In this document: positions 1-7,228 of the stretch, in pieces
Layout of the letters: every line of letters starts with the position of its first letter
How positions within the stretch are numbered: position 1 is the first letter of the stretch
Virus record (IMG/VR): IMGVR_UViG_3300033153_004166
Coordinates: 1 to 35,572 of that record
Length of the DNA: 35,572 nucleotides
Strand: one strand, 5' to 3'
Origin: a virus
Program-made: the position numbers and the translations under genes
The notes under the pieces: model-generated
The model's database searches: none
Seen by the model: the letters and a program-made list of their open reading frames with translations, nothing else
Told to the model about the DNA's origin: nothing

Positions 1-114
1 TGGTTAAGAGTTGCTGAGAGTAGAAAAGCAAGTTTAGTATATGAGCATGATATTAAGGAAATTTACTCACTAAGTAATGAAAACCATATTATGATAAGTC
101 ACGGTGTAGTGATG
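1..114. repeat. Terminal direct repeat, left copy
   Basis: These 114 bases are identical to the last 114 bases of the window. The repeat lies wholly inside a protein-coding gene and the frame is continuous across the join. It is most simply an assembly overlap of a circular or circularly permuted genome. A true packaged terminal repeat is less likely inside a coding frame, but cannot be excluded. Confidence 0.95.
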
Positions 115-207
115 AGTGACTATGCTGAAGTTGATAATGATCAAGGACTAACTGATAATCAGTGTATGAAAGTCTTGAACCACCCTAGTAATTTACAATT
201 ACAATAA
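1..207 (+). CDS. C-terminal end of Hint-domain virion protein (continues from 33620-35572)
   Basis: This is an open frame from the first base to TAA at 205-207, with no start codon of its own. It continues the gene that begins at 33620 and runs off the right end; position 1 equals 35459 in the same codon phase. Joined across the circle the protein is about 681 aa. This part carries the last third of the Hint (hedgehog/intein) fold, including the segment ISHGVVMSDYAEV near the end. I see no terminal His-Asn pair as in splicing inteins, and no extein of any length follows. A small acidic gene starts 18 bases downstream. Confidence 0.9.
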   Translation, partial: WLRVAESRKASLVYEHDIKEIYSLSNENHIMISHGVVMSDYAEVDNDQGLTDNQCMKVLNHPSNLQLQ

Positions 208-225
208 TTAAGTGAGGAGTTTTAA

Positions 226-345
226 ATGAATCCACAAAATACAGCACCGCTAAATGTCCCAATGGACCCTCAAGCACTCCCAGAGGGAGAAGGTCACGAT
301 GAACCTTGGGAAGCACAAAACATGATCTATCCTCCAGAAGAGTAG
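226..345 (+). CDS. Small proline-rich protein, N-terminal part of a frame-disrupted gene
   Basis: A 39-codon frame starts at ATG 226 behind the ribosome site GAGGAG (about 8-base spacing) and stops at TAG 343-345. The peptide is rich in Pro, Gln and Glu and ends PPEE. The sequence after the stop continues as coding-looking DNA in the +1 frame to 562 with no usable start codon. I therefore read the two as one roughly 110-aa protein broken by a +1 shift between about 326 and 345. It lies between two virion-protein genes in a tightly packed late operon, so a minor structural role is plausible. I do not recognise the family. Confidence 0.6.
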   Translation: MNPQNTAPLNVPMDPQALPEGEGHDEPWEAQNMIYPPEE

Positions 346-562
346 AGATGAAGAGGATGATGACGATCTTGATGATATTTTAGATGATCAAGAAATAGTT
401 GATGCCTATAACAAAGTAAAAGAGGGAGCACCTGATATTACCCCTCAACAACTAGCAGGATTAATTCCAAAGATGTTTGAGTTTATGGAAGAAAAGCAAG
501 GTAATGTTGAGCAAGGTGCAGAAAAAGTAAACGCTTTAAACAGTATTCAAGACATGGAGTAA
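344..562 (+). pseudogene. Acidic C-terminal part of the frame-disrupted small protein
   Basis: This is an open +1 frame relative to the 226 gene. It begins with an acidic run (DEEDDDDLDDILDD) and continues into a helical segment with a second acidic, Gln-rich end before TAA 560-562. The only ATG in the front half is at 473 and has no good ribosome site. The frame opens just after TGA 323-325, so the shift must fall in a window of about 20 bases. Skipping the T of the TAG stop joins the two halves cleanly. This could be an indel in the assembly, a real mutation or a programmed +1 shift. The stop is followed directly by the 566 gene, as expected for a genuine coding end. Confidence 0.5.
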
Positions 563-565
563 GAT

Positions 566-1795
566 ATGTTTTTTCAGTCACTGACCGACGGACTCGGTAT
601 TACAGACTTCGGTGGAGCCGAAGCAGAAGGTCGTTTAGGTGCCGCTCAGTTTGCTGGGATGACCATACCTGAACTTTCACCAATAGAATTACAACGTTTA
701 GTAAGTGCAGGGGAAATTACTCCTGAATTTGCAGAAATAATAAAGTATCAGGGCGGGAACGCCTTTGAAGATATTTATGTAGATCCGAGATTAAAGGCAC
801 AGCAAGAAGAAACTTTGTTTGATATGCGTGACATTTCTAAAACAGGAATGACAGCTATGGACGAAGCTGACTTAGCTAGGATTGCTTCTCAAGAATCTCA
901 AGCAGAGCGTGGACAACGTGAAGCTCTTATACAGCAAGCACAACAACGAGGACTTCGTGGTTCAGGAATGGACTTTGCTTCTCAACTAGCTAACCAACAA
1001 GGAGGAGCAACTCGAAGAAGTGCTAGAGACACTGAAGTTGCTGGACAAGCTAGTCAGAGAAGAATGGCAGCTTTACAAGAAGCTGGAGCAATGGCTGGGC
1101 AGTTAAGATCTCAAGAATATGGTGAGCAAGCAGACGTTGCGAAAGCTCAACAAATGATAGATCAGTTTAATACACAAAATAAACAAGCACAGTTAGCAGA
1201 AAGATCTAGACAACAAAATATTGCTAACCAAGCTAACTTAAGTAACGCTCAAAGAATTATGGATCAAAACGTAGACTTAGCGAACCAAGAAGAGAGATAC
1301 AGACAAAGTATTGCTCAACAAAACTTCCAAAATCAACTTGCACTTTCGTCAGAAAAAGCTGGAGCACATTATCAGATGGCTGACATGTTAGGACAAAGCT
1401 CTAGTGCTGGCTTACAAGCTACTGCAGGATTAGTTGGATCACTAGCAATGGCTGGAGCTTATAGTGGGGCAGGAGGAGCTAAACCAATTCCTCCAACAAC
1501 AGGTTCTGATCCTGAGTTAAAAGAGAACATCTCAATGGACTCAAACGCTATAGATGATTTTTTATCAGACATTACAGGTTACTCATTTAATTACAAAGAC
1601 GAAGAGATCGGAAAAGGATACGGAAGTGAAGGTAATAAAGTAGGAGTGATGGCTGACGAGATGAAAGAGATCTCACCACGAATGGTGAGTGAAGATGAAA
1701 ACAAAATGAAAATGTTAAACAATGCGGAAATATTACCTGCGGTACTCGCTAGTGTAGGTAGATTAAATGACCGCCTAAAAAAGGTGGAGGGTTAA
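566..1795 (+). CDS. Virion protein with C-terminal S74 intramolecular chaperone domain
   Basis: The 409-aa product starts at ATG 566 behind GGAG with a 6-base gap. Residues about 85-280 are a Gln/Ala/Arg-rich helical region predicted to be coiled coil, followed by a Gly/Ala-rich stretch (about 280-305). The C-terminus has the S74 signature: SDPELKENI with Ser314 and Lys319 in the Ser-x4-Lys spacing of the self-cleaving dyad, then YSFNYKDE and KVGVMADEMKE. S74 domains trimerise fibre-like proteins and release themselves by autoproteolysis. The gene is two bases from the next virion gene and belongs to the late tail/internal-protein block. It is probably a short tail appendage or ejection-associated protein; the exact role is inference. 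Confidence 0.75.
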   Translation: MFFQSLTDGLGITDFGGAEAEGRLGAAQFAGMTIPELSPIELQRLVSAGEITPEFAEIIKYQGGNAFEDIYVDPRLKAQQEETLFDMRDISKTGMTAMDEADLARIASQESQAERGQREALIQQAQQRGLRGSGMDFASQLANQQGGATRRSARDTEVAGQASQRRMAALQEAGAMAGQLRSQEYGEQADVAKAQQMIDQFNTQNKQAQLAERSRQQNIANQANLSNAQRIMDQNVDLANQEERYRQSIAQQNFQNQLALSSEKAGAHYQMADMLGQSSSAGLQATAGLVGSLAMAGAYSGAGGAKPIPPTTGSDPELKENISMDSNAIDDFLSDITGYSFNYKDEEIGKGYGSEGNKVGVMADEMKEISPRMVSEDENKMKMLNNAEILPAVLASVGRLNDRLKKVEG

Positions 1796-1797
1796 TC

Positions 1798-3198
1798 ATG
1801 GCTTTAGTAGAAAACAAAATTAATATGTTTGAAGAGGAAGATGTTCTTGAAAAAATAAAAAGGATGCAGGATGCAGTAGGCTTAGGACCTAAGAAGGAAC
1901 CCGAAACTTTATCTAATTTGGAAGATATAGATCAAGCTACTATGATGAGTAATTATAATGATATGATTCGTAGAAAAATAAAAGGTGCTGAAGGAAGATT
2001 AACTAAAGCAGAAGATGCTTATGGAACTTCTCAGAAAGCTGGAGAAGGTTGGGGAGGATTCGCTGCAAAAGCTGGAGGAGTATTTGCGGATACATTATCA
2101 GGACTAGCAGGTAAGAAAGGCGGTTATACCAAAGGAGTCTTAGGACAGTTTGATAAAACTAAAGCTAGAGGAGCTAAAGCTTATGAAACAGCTTTAGGTA
2201 AAGAGAAAGGTTATGTAGAGGAGATGTCTAAGCTAGAGAAGCAACAATCTTCTGACGCTAACTCAGATGAATCTAAATCAGCTAGAATGTTTGCAAAAGA
2301 AATTTATGGAATAGATCTTCCAGAAAATACTAATGCTATTCAAGCTAAAGTATACATGGATATGTATGCTAAGAAAAATCAAATGAAGAATGTTGAAGAT
2401 TGGAAGAAAGCAAACTTCGAGCAAAGAGAAAGAGCTATCTCAGGAAAAGCATTAGCAGCAAAAGAAAAACCTTCTGAGTTTGAAAAAGTAACTGAGAAGA
2501 AACAAGCTGAAAGATATGCTACTACTCAAGAGGCTATACCTACAATTGCAAAAAATATTGCAAAAGTAGATGCTGCTCTAGATGCACAATTAAAGTATAG
2601 TAGTGAGTCGTGGGGAGGAACTGGACCAATAGCTACTTTAGGCGGTCTTACTAAATATGCTTCATCAGAAACTCAAAACTTAGAAGCAATTTATAGAGAT
2701 ATTAACTTAAAGAATATGGTTTCTACTTTCAGTGGAATGAGTAAAGCAGTTGATAGTGATGCAGAAAGAAGAGCATGGGAAGCTACTCAAGCTAGTCTAT
2801 CTAATGATGATGAAGTAAACTTAAATATCATTATGGGTATGAAGTCTACACTACTTAAAGATCAAGCGGTAGCAAAAGCTCAAACAGAGTGGGTGAGAGA
2901 ACATGGAGACTTAACAGGTTTTGAACAAGCAAACCCAATTCTTAGAGGAGAAATAACTACTATAGTCGATCCTAATGGAGAGATGCAGTTAGTAGATAAA
3001 CAAGAAGCGGCTCAACTAGAGAAGCAAGGTTACAGAAGTCTTGATTCTTATGTGGAGGCTATGGTAGAAAATAAATATAAAAAACCAGAACCACAAAGAC
3101 AAAGCATCCCTCAAGGAAAACCTGAAATTGGTAAGATAGTGATTAAGAATGGTAAGAGATATAAAAAGGTTGAGGGCGGCTATATAGAGGTAAGATAA
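1798..3198 (+). CDS. Putative internal virion / ejection protein
   Basis: The 466-aa protein starts behind GGAGG (7-base spacing) and ends in TAATG, overlapping the next start. It is strongly charged and mostly helical, with long Lys/Glu/Ala stretches and no signal peptide. A Gly/Ala patch around residues 78-110 could be membrane-active. The last 20 residues form a Lys/Gly-rich tail. No enzyme motif is visible. Its place between an S74 virion protein and a large glycine-rich protein, in the order seen for podovirus internal core proteins, suggests a capsid-internal protein ejected with the DNA. That role rests on context alone; I do not recognise the family from sequence. Confidence 0.6.
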   Translation: MALVENKINMFEEEDVLEKIKRMQDAVGLGPKKEPETLSNLEDIDQATMMSNYNDMIRRKIKGAEGRLTKAEDAYGTSQKAGEGWGGFAAKAGGVFADTLSGLAGKKGGYTKGVLGQFDKTKARGAKAYETALGKEKGYVEEMSKLEKQQSSDANSDESKSARMFAKEIYGIDLPENTNAIQAKVYMDMYAKKNQMKNVEDWKKANFEQRERAISGKALAAKEKPSEFEKVTEKKQAERYATTQEAIPTIAKNIAKVDAALDAQLKYSSESWGGTGPIATLGGLTKYASSETQNLEAIYRDINLKNMVSTFSGMSKAVDSDAERRAWEATQASLSNDDEVNLNIIMGMKSTLLKDQAVAKAQTEWVREHGDLTGFEQANPILRGEITTIVDPNGEMQLVDKQEAAQLEKQGYRSLDSYVEAMVENKYKKPEPQRQSIPQGKPEIGKIVIKNGKRYKKVEGGYIEVR

Positions 3199-5024
3199 TG
3201 GAAAATTTTATATCAGATGAAGAATTTGAATCAATGCCTGAAGAGGAAACTTTTATCTCTGACGCAGACTTTGAGTCAATACCAGAAGAACAACCAACTA
3301 AAACTTCTCCAATAGAAGCGGGACTTGCTGGCGTAAGTTCTGGTGCTACTATGGGACTTGATGATGAACTTTATGGGGGAATAAAAGCAATTGGATCTAC
3401 TCTAGGTTTAGCTGATGATCAATCTTCTATTATGGATGACAAGTCTAGTTTTGTTCAAAACTATCTAGCAGGAAGAGAGGAGCGTAGGTCTTATAAAGAT
3501 ATAACTAAAAAGGAACATCCTAAAACTTACACTGGTTCTGAGATAGGAGGAGCTATTGCTTCTACTGTTGTAGCTCCAGCAAAATCACTTTTTAAAAGAG
3601 CAGCAGGGGAAGGAGCTTTGTATGGCTTTGGAGAGTCAGAAGCAGAGATGTCGGGTATTATGGAACTTGATATGGATGAGATGGAAATTAAAGATGCTTT
3701 AATCGATACAGGTATTGGTGTAGGACTTGGTGTAGGAACTGCAGGACTAGTAAAAGGTGGGGGAGCTTTAGCAAAAAAAGGTTATCAAAAAGCATTTGGT
3801 AAATCTACTAAAGACATAGCTGTAGACGCAGCAGGAGATATTCTCGAACTCACTCCTAAACAACGTGCAGACGCAGCTAAAGACATTGTAAAAATGGGAC
3901 CAGGAAAAACTTCCACGGTAGCTGAAGAGTTACCCGCCTATTTAAAAGATCCAAAGACAGGTGGTGGTTTTACTCAAAACATTGGGCAAATAAAAAAACA
4001 ATCAGGAAAAGCTCTTGATGATGCAGGTAAAAAAATTGAAAAGGTTTTAACTGAATATGAAGATATGATAAACCCAGCAAAGCAAACAGATGAAATAAAA
4101 AAAGTGTATAGTGAGTTTTTAGGAGAGTCTAATAAGTTAGATTTTAGTAAAGTAGCTCAGGAAGTCTTTGATGATTTAAAACTAGCAGAAAAAGCTGGTG
4201 TTGAGGGGTATCAAGCTCAAGTGAATAAGGCTTTGAAGTATCTAGAGCAATTAGAAGGTAAAGGTACAATGAGGTCTATTAAAGACGTACATAGTTACCG
4301 TAAGAATGTAGACAAACTAATAAAATCTTTTCAGGGAATTGGAAAAACTTCTGCAGGAGATGCTCTTTATCAAGACGCTCTCTTAAAAACACGTAGAAAA
4401 TTGGCAAACCACCTGCAAGACACGATGTTAAGTGGTAAGAAACAATTAGATGTTTTAGCTCAAAGAAAGATGTTACCCACATCAGAGATAAATAAATTAA
4501 GAAGATTGCAGCATGAGATTTATAATGCAAATAGAAATTACAAGTTAGCTAATTTTGTTGAAAGTCAAATTGACCAATCAATAGGTAGAAGAGATGCTCG
4601 TAAATTATTTGGGTTAACAGATTGGATACTGGGTGCTCAAGCTATACACTCACCTTGGGTAGCTCCAGCATTAGCTGCTAAGAAAGCAGGGGAGTTTGTT
4701 AGACCTCGTGCTCAACTCTACGCTGAGAAACTAGGTGAAGGAACAATGGGTAAAGTTTTAGGAGCAGGAGATACATTAGCTAAAGGAGTTGGTAAAGCTA
4801 CAGAAGCTGTAGCAGGTGTGGGAAGACCAGCGATAATCCAACAAGCAGCTAAAAGTAAAGTTACTCAAAAAGAAGAAGGCACTACTTGGGGTGAGAATGT
4901 AAAAGGCACTAAGTACCAAAGCTTATTTTTAGGAGAAGATCCACAGAAAGATGCTGTAAACCATAAAGTGTTAATGGGAACTGATGAAGAGTATAGAAAG
5001 TTACATCTAAATAAGGAGGACTAA
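3198..5024 (+). CDS. Putative internal virion protein with duplicated N-terminal FISD motif
   Basis: The 608-aa protein shares one base with the preceding stop codon (TAATG). Its N-terminus contains a tandem motif, FISDEEFESMPEE at about residues 4-16 followed by FISDADFESIPEE at about 19-31. Similar short acidic F-x-S-D-x-x-F motifs occur in other podovirus virion proteins. Glycine-rich hydrophobic segments lie around residues 115-145 and 165-200, and a long helical part follows at about 255-450. No lysozyme or transglycosylase motif is visible. It is probably a DNA-ejection or core protein that can insert in membranes; this is inferred from composition and position. It ends at TAA 5022-5024, overlapping the start of the holin-like gene. 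Confidence 0.6.
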   Translation: MENFISDEEFESMPEEETFISDADFESIPEEQPTKTSPIEAGLAGVSSGATMGLDDELYGGIKAIGSTLGLADDQSSIMDDKSSFVQNYLAGREERRSYKDITKKEHPKTYTGSEIGGAIASTVVAPAKSLFKRAAGEGALYGFGESEAEMSGIMELDMDEMEIKDALIDTGIGVGLGVGTAGLVKGGGALAKKGYQKAFGKSTKDIAVDAAGDILELTPKQRADAAKDIVKMGPGKTSTVAEELPAYLKDPKTGGGFTQNIGQIKKQSGKALDDAGKKIEKVLTEYEDMINPAKQTDEIKKVYSEFLGESNKLDFSKVAQEVFDDLKLAEKAGVEGYQAQVNKALKYLEQLEGKGTMRSIKDVHSYRKNVDKLIKSFQGIGKTSAGDALYQDALLKTRRKLANHLQDTMLSGKKQLDVLAQRKMLPTSEINKLRRLQHEIYNANRNYKLANFVESQIDQSIGRRDARKLFGLTDWILGAQAIHSPWVAPALAAKKAGEFVRPRAQLYAEKLGEGTMGKVLGAGDTLAKGVGKATEAVAGVGRPAIIQQAAKSKVTQKEEGTTWGENVKGTKYQSLFLGEDPQKDAVNHKVLMGTDEEYRKLHLNKED

Positions 5025-5182
5025 TGTCAGATCACGATAAGATACATGAAATGATAATCACAGAACTCCGAGAAGTTAAGAAGGATGTGAAATCACTACT
5101 CGCATTAAAATTTCAATTAATAGGAATAGTAACAGGTGTGAGTTTTATTGTATCCATAGGATGGCAATTTATTCTTAAGTAG
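5024..5182 (+). CDS. Small holin-like (XhlA-like) membrane protein
   Basis: The 52-aa protein is coupled to the preceding gene by TAATG, with AAGGAGG upstream. About 27 residues of charged amphipathic helix (IHEMIITELREVKKDVKSLL) are followed by one hydrophobic span of about 20 residues (FQLIGIVTGVSFIVSIGW) and a short Lys-ended tail. This N-in helix plus single C-terminal membrane span resembles XhlA-type haemolysin/holin proteins. A lysis role is plausible because it is the last late gene, but no endolysin is adjacent. Its 3' end overlaps the convergent minus-strand gene by eight bases. Confidence 0.65.
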   Translation: MSDHDKIHEMIITELREVKKDVKSLLALKFQLIGIVTGVSFIVSIGWQFILK

Positions 5183-5381
5183 AATACTTCGCACTAATAC
5201 TCTTTGCTAACTCAATAAATGTTTCAATCTCATTTTTATCCTCTGCATTCTTAGGAATGGGAGGAAGTTTAAATGTTACTCCTGCTTGATATTTAATAAG
5301 TTGATCAAAAGCCTCGGACTTATTGATAAGTCCCATCTGTACACCATAAATTAATTGTTCTATTAAATAACTTAATTTCAT
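5175..5381 (-). CDS. Hypothetical 68-aa protein, coupled to HNH gene
   Basis: The start ATG overlaps the stop of the upstream HNH gene (ATGA), and the GAGAGA just before it may serve as a weak ribosome site. The product is 68 aa, helical, with one Pro-rich turn (KLPPIPKN). I do not recognise a family. The gene converges on the holin-like gene and overlaps its last eight bases, so the two transcription units meet with no spacer and no visible terminator. Confidence 0.55.
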   Translation of the reverse strand: MKLSYLIEQLIYGVQMGLINKSEAFDQLIKYQAGVTFKLPPIPKNAEDKNEIETFIELAKSISAKYST

Positions 5382-5911
5382 TTCTCTCTCGCTTTTTTAG
5401 ATAATTTCCATACAGTAGTTGGACAAATGCTAAACCTCTTAGCTAAATCTTTAGCCGTCATTTCTTTAGAGTTAAACATTTTAGTTATAAAATCTCTCTC
5501 TACATTTTTAAGTTTAGCAGAAGGGTTATCTTCTCCATAACGTTTCATAAGACCAGTATCTCTTGCATGAATAGAGTTACCTTTATGAGTAGTCCATTCC
5601 ATGTTTACTATTCTGTTATCTGTTTTGATACCATTTAGATGATTTATACAAGGTAGGAAATGTGGGTTAGGTATGAAAGCCATCGCTATCACTCGGTGAG
5701 AATACATATATTTATTCTTGCCTTTTTTATCATAGAGTGTTACAACTTTATAACCTCTAATCTTTACTGGTTGAGCTAGTTCGATTAAAGATGTGGGATC
5801 TATGTCGAATGTTTTCTTGTTTGTTTTAGTGGTTAATACTCGGTGAGAGTAGATTTTCTCGTCATCACTTACTGAGTATAAATCCTCAAACCCTACAACG
5901 GGCTTAATCAT
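5378..5911 (-). CDS. HNH homing endonuclease with NUMOD4 domain
   Basis: I place the start at ATG 5911, six bases after a GGAGG site; a TTG two codons upstream is open but unnecessary. The product is 177 aa. The first 25 residues fit NUMOD4 (VVGFEDLYSVSDD). The HNH core follows, with SHRVIAMAFI, the N-H-x-N-G-x-K-x-D-N segment and NMEWTTHKGN. The last 45 residues form a helix-turn-helix (MTAKDLAKRFSICPTTVWKL). This order is typical of free-standing phage homing endonucleases, which nick or cut DNA in intron-less or intron-containing alleles. It sits in a minus-strand block and is coupled to the 68-aa gene downstream. Confidence 0.88.
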   Translation of the reverse strand: MIKPVVGFEDLYSVSDDEKIYSHRVLTTKTNKKTFDIDPTSLIELAQPVKIRGYKVVTLYDKKGKNKYMYSHRVIAMAFIPNPHFLPCINHLNGIKTDNRIVNMEWTTHKGNSIHARDTGLMKRYGEDNPSAKLKNVERDFITKMFNSKEMTAKDLAKRFSICPTTVWKLSKKAREK

Positions 5912-5928
5912 GTACAACCTCCGTGTTG

Positions 5929-6222
5929 TTAATTTATCTTCTTATTCTTTTTGTGTTTTTGACAGTGATACCAAGCACCTTGATAAGTGAGATTATACTT
6001 TTGAGATAGTTGGGAAGCCGTGAGTTCTGCTATATCAGATCTAAAAGCAGCATAGTCTCTAGTCTTCCACGTAGCTTTACCTTGTTTTTCTTTCTCGATA
6101 AACTCTTGTAGATAATCTTTAAGAGACTCTACAATTACTTCATCTGAATAAAATCCAGTCTCGTCATTAGTATATAAAATTTTGGAAATGTCTTTTAAGG
6201 CTTGTTTGTAATCGGCTATCAT
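5929..6222 (-). CDS. Small protein with C-terminal helix-turn-helix
   Basis: The 97-aa protein starts at ATG 6222, six bases after an AAGGAG site. Residues about 1-50 are an acidic helical region. Residues about 65-90 (ELTASQLSQKYNLTYQGAWY) have the spacing of a helix-turn-helix and resemble the C-terminal HTH of the neighbouring HNH protein, ending in a Lys-rich tail. A DNA-binding role is inferred. It is first in its operon, 17 bases before the HNH gene, behind a promoter with a palindrome and a leader hairpin. Confidence 0.6.
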   Translation of the reverse strand: MIADYKQALKDISKILYTNDETGFYSDEVIVESLKDYLQEFIEKEKQGKATWKTRDYAAFRSDIAELTASQLSQKYNLTYQGAWYHCQKHKKNKKIN

Positions 6223-6279
6223 GAGTAACTCCTTGTTACCTATGATACTGTTGAATTTGTAGATTATTAAAAAGAAAGT

Positions 6280-6317
6280 AAAAAAAGGGAGAGCATCGGC
6301 TAAGAAATACTCTCCCT
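6280..6317 (-). terminator. Rho-independent terminator or attenuator upstream of the HTH gene
   Basis: Arms AGGGAGAG (6286-6293) and CTCTCCCT (6310-6317) form an 8-bp stem. Read on the minus strand the stem is followed by seven T residues (plus-strand A at 6280-6286). It lies between the minus-strand promoter near 6357-6383 and the first gene at 6222, so it would end most transcripts after roughly 70 bases unless bypassed. Confidence 0.8.
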
Positions 6318-6346
6318 AAAATAGACTGTACAAATAAGGAGTATGT

Positions 6347-6383
6347 ACCTATATAGGTTATACAGATTCTATAGGTCTGTCAA
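6347..6383 (-). promoter_or_regulatory. Minus-strand promoter with 12-bp palindrome
   Basis: On the minus strand, TTGACA (6383-6378) is followed 15 bases later by TATAAC (6362-6357); the spacing is short for sigma70. A perfect 12-bp palindrome ACCTATATAGGT occupies 6347-6358 and touches the -10 element, so it could be an operator. The unit would drive the HTH, HNH and 68-aa genes. Confidence 0.5.
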
Positions 6384-6426
6384 ATTTAGAGGAGCTAATT
6401 AATAATGTAGTTATATATAGTATAAT

Positions 6427-6458
6427 AAAAAAAAGAGGGCAGACATCTGCCTACCCTC
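6427..6458 (-). terminator. Rho-independent terminator of the lipoprotein operon
   Basis: On the minus strand a stem built from GGCAG/CTGCC, extended by GAG/CTC across a small bulge, is followed by eight T residues (plus-strand A at 6427-6434). It lies seven bases after the stop of the 29-aa membrane peptide and closes that operon. Confidence 0.82.
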
Positions 6459-6464
6459 GAAAAA

Positions 6465-6554
6465 TTACTTTTTGAACATAAAATAAATCTGTGTCAGCAA
6501 CACAAAAAACTTTATAGCCCAATAAGCTATTTTTATGGCTATTACGCATTCCAT
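6465..6554 (-). CDS. 29-aa single-span membrane peptide
   Basis: The short frame ATG 6554 to TAA 6465 is preceded by AAAGGAG with a 7-base gap, and followed directly by a strong terminator. The peptide is almost entirely one hydrophobic span with aromatic residues (WAIKFFVLLTQIYFMF) and a Lys-Lys end, after a short MECVIAIKIAY start. This suits an inner-membrane micro-protein. Roles such as lysis timing or interference with a host membrane protein are speculation. The ribosome site and operon position are the main reasons to accept it as a gene. Confidence 0.55.
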   Translation of the reverse strand: MECVIAIKIAYWAIKFFVLLTQIYFMFKK

Positions 6555-6636
6555 AACAGCACTCCTTTGCTCGCTCAGGCACTAATGCCATCTCTGTCGA
6601 TTTTAATCGCTAGTCACAAGCAAAGCATTCAGAGTT

Positions 6637-6912
6637 TTATTTAGGTTTGTTCTTGAGATAGTCTAACTTTGCCCCACACTCTCTGATGATAGAGATTCCA
6701 ACAACAGTCTCTTGTCTTTTAAGACGTGCAGCGTTGTCAACTAAAGTTAATCTTAACCAAGACTTGCCTTCTACTGGCTCAATCTCGATTGAGTGTGTAA
6801 GCTCACCTTCTTCCTCAAACACCTTTGCAATAGCTTCGTGGTACTTAGCATAAGCGTTTTCTGCAGTTACCTTTAATTCTTGAATCCGTAAAATTTGTCT
6901 GTCTGTTGCCAT
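6637..6912 (-). CDS. Hypothetical 91-aa protein
   Basis: It starts at ATG 6912 behind AAGGAGGAAGAC. The 91-aa product has a basic N-terminal helix, a short acidic stretch (FEEEGELTHSIEIEPVEG) and a mixed C-terminal half with one Cys. I recognise no family. It is the third gene of the operon that starts with the ribbon-helix-helix regulator, ten bases after the lipoprotein gene. Confidence 0.65.
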   Translation of the reverse strand: MATDRQILRIQELKVTAENAYAKYHEAIAKVFEEEGELTHSIEIEPVEGKSWLRLTLVDNAARLKRQETVVGISIIRECGAKLDYLKNKPK

Positions 6913-6922
6913 GTCTTCCTCC

Positions 6923-7228
6923 TTATAAAAAGTTTATATATTCTTGTCTAAAACTGTCATAGTCTGTTACTTCGCCATCGACAAAAGTAACAGAGCAATA
7001 GACGGATTGACATTGTATCTTTCTGTAGTAGGTAAACTTGATAGTGTAGTTACCTTGCACAACATGATCCGCAGATCCGAACATATCCATAACTTCTCTA
7101 GGTGTCATACCTTTAGAAATTTTCTGATCATGAGTGTAACGACTATAGTTAGGCTTATCTACCTTTGTGTAAGTAGAAGCACAACCTGTAAATAAAATCA
7201 AAATAAATGTAATTAGTAGTGTTCTCAT
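6923..7228 (-). CDS. Lipoprotein with BamE/SmpA-like domain
   Basis: The 101-aa product has an N-terminal signal (TLLITFILILFTGC) whose lipobox ends at Cys16, so it should be lipidated and exported. The mature part contains KISKGMTPREVMDMFGSADH, the helical signature of BamE/SmpA/OmlA proteins, followed by beta-strand sequence with two Cys. BamE is a lipoprotein of the outer-membrane beta-barrel assembly complex. A phage copy might modify the envelope, exclude other phages or contribute to lysis; this is inference. The ATG overlaps the TGA of the regulator gene upstream (ATGA), so the two are translationally coupled. Confidence 0.78.
   Translation of the reverse strand: MRTLLITFILILFTGCASTYTKVDKPNYSRYTHDQKISKGMTPREVMDMFGSADHVVQGNYTIKFTYYRKIQCQSVYCSVTFVDGEVTDYDSFRQEYINFL

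Noticed and set aside
1-114. True T7-like packaged terminal repeats
   Set aside because: The repeat is short and lies inside an uninterrupted coding frame, so assembly overlap of a circular or permuted genome is more likely, though not proven.
4279-4530. 83-codon minus-strand frame inside the 608-aa virion gene
   Set aside because: It is fully antisense to a well-supported gene, with no ribosome site or context.
6331-6410. A 19-codon plus-strand frame behind AAGGAG at 6336-6341
   Set aside because: It lies within the minus-strand promoter and leader region and has no plus-strand promoter or operon context; the peptide (MYLYRLYRFYRSV) has no recognisable features.
6944-7195. 83-codon plus-strand frame opposite the lipoprotein gene
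   Set aside because: It is antisense to a gene with a clear lipobox and BamE-like motif, and has no ribosome site.
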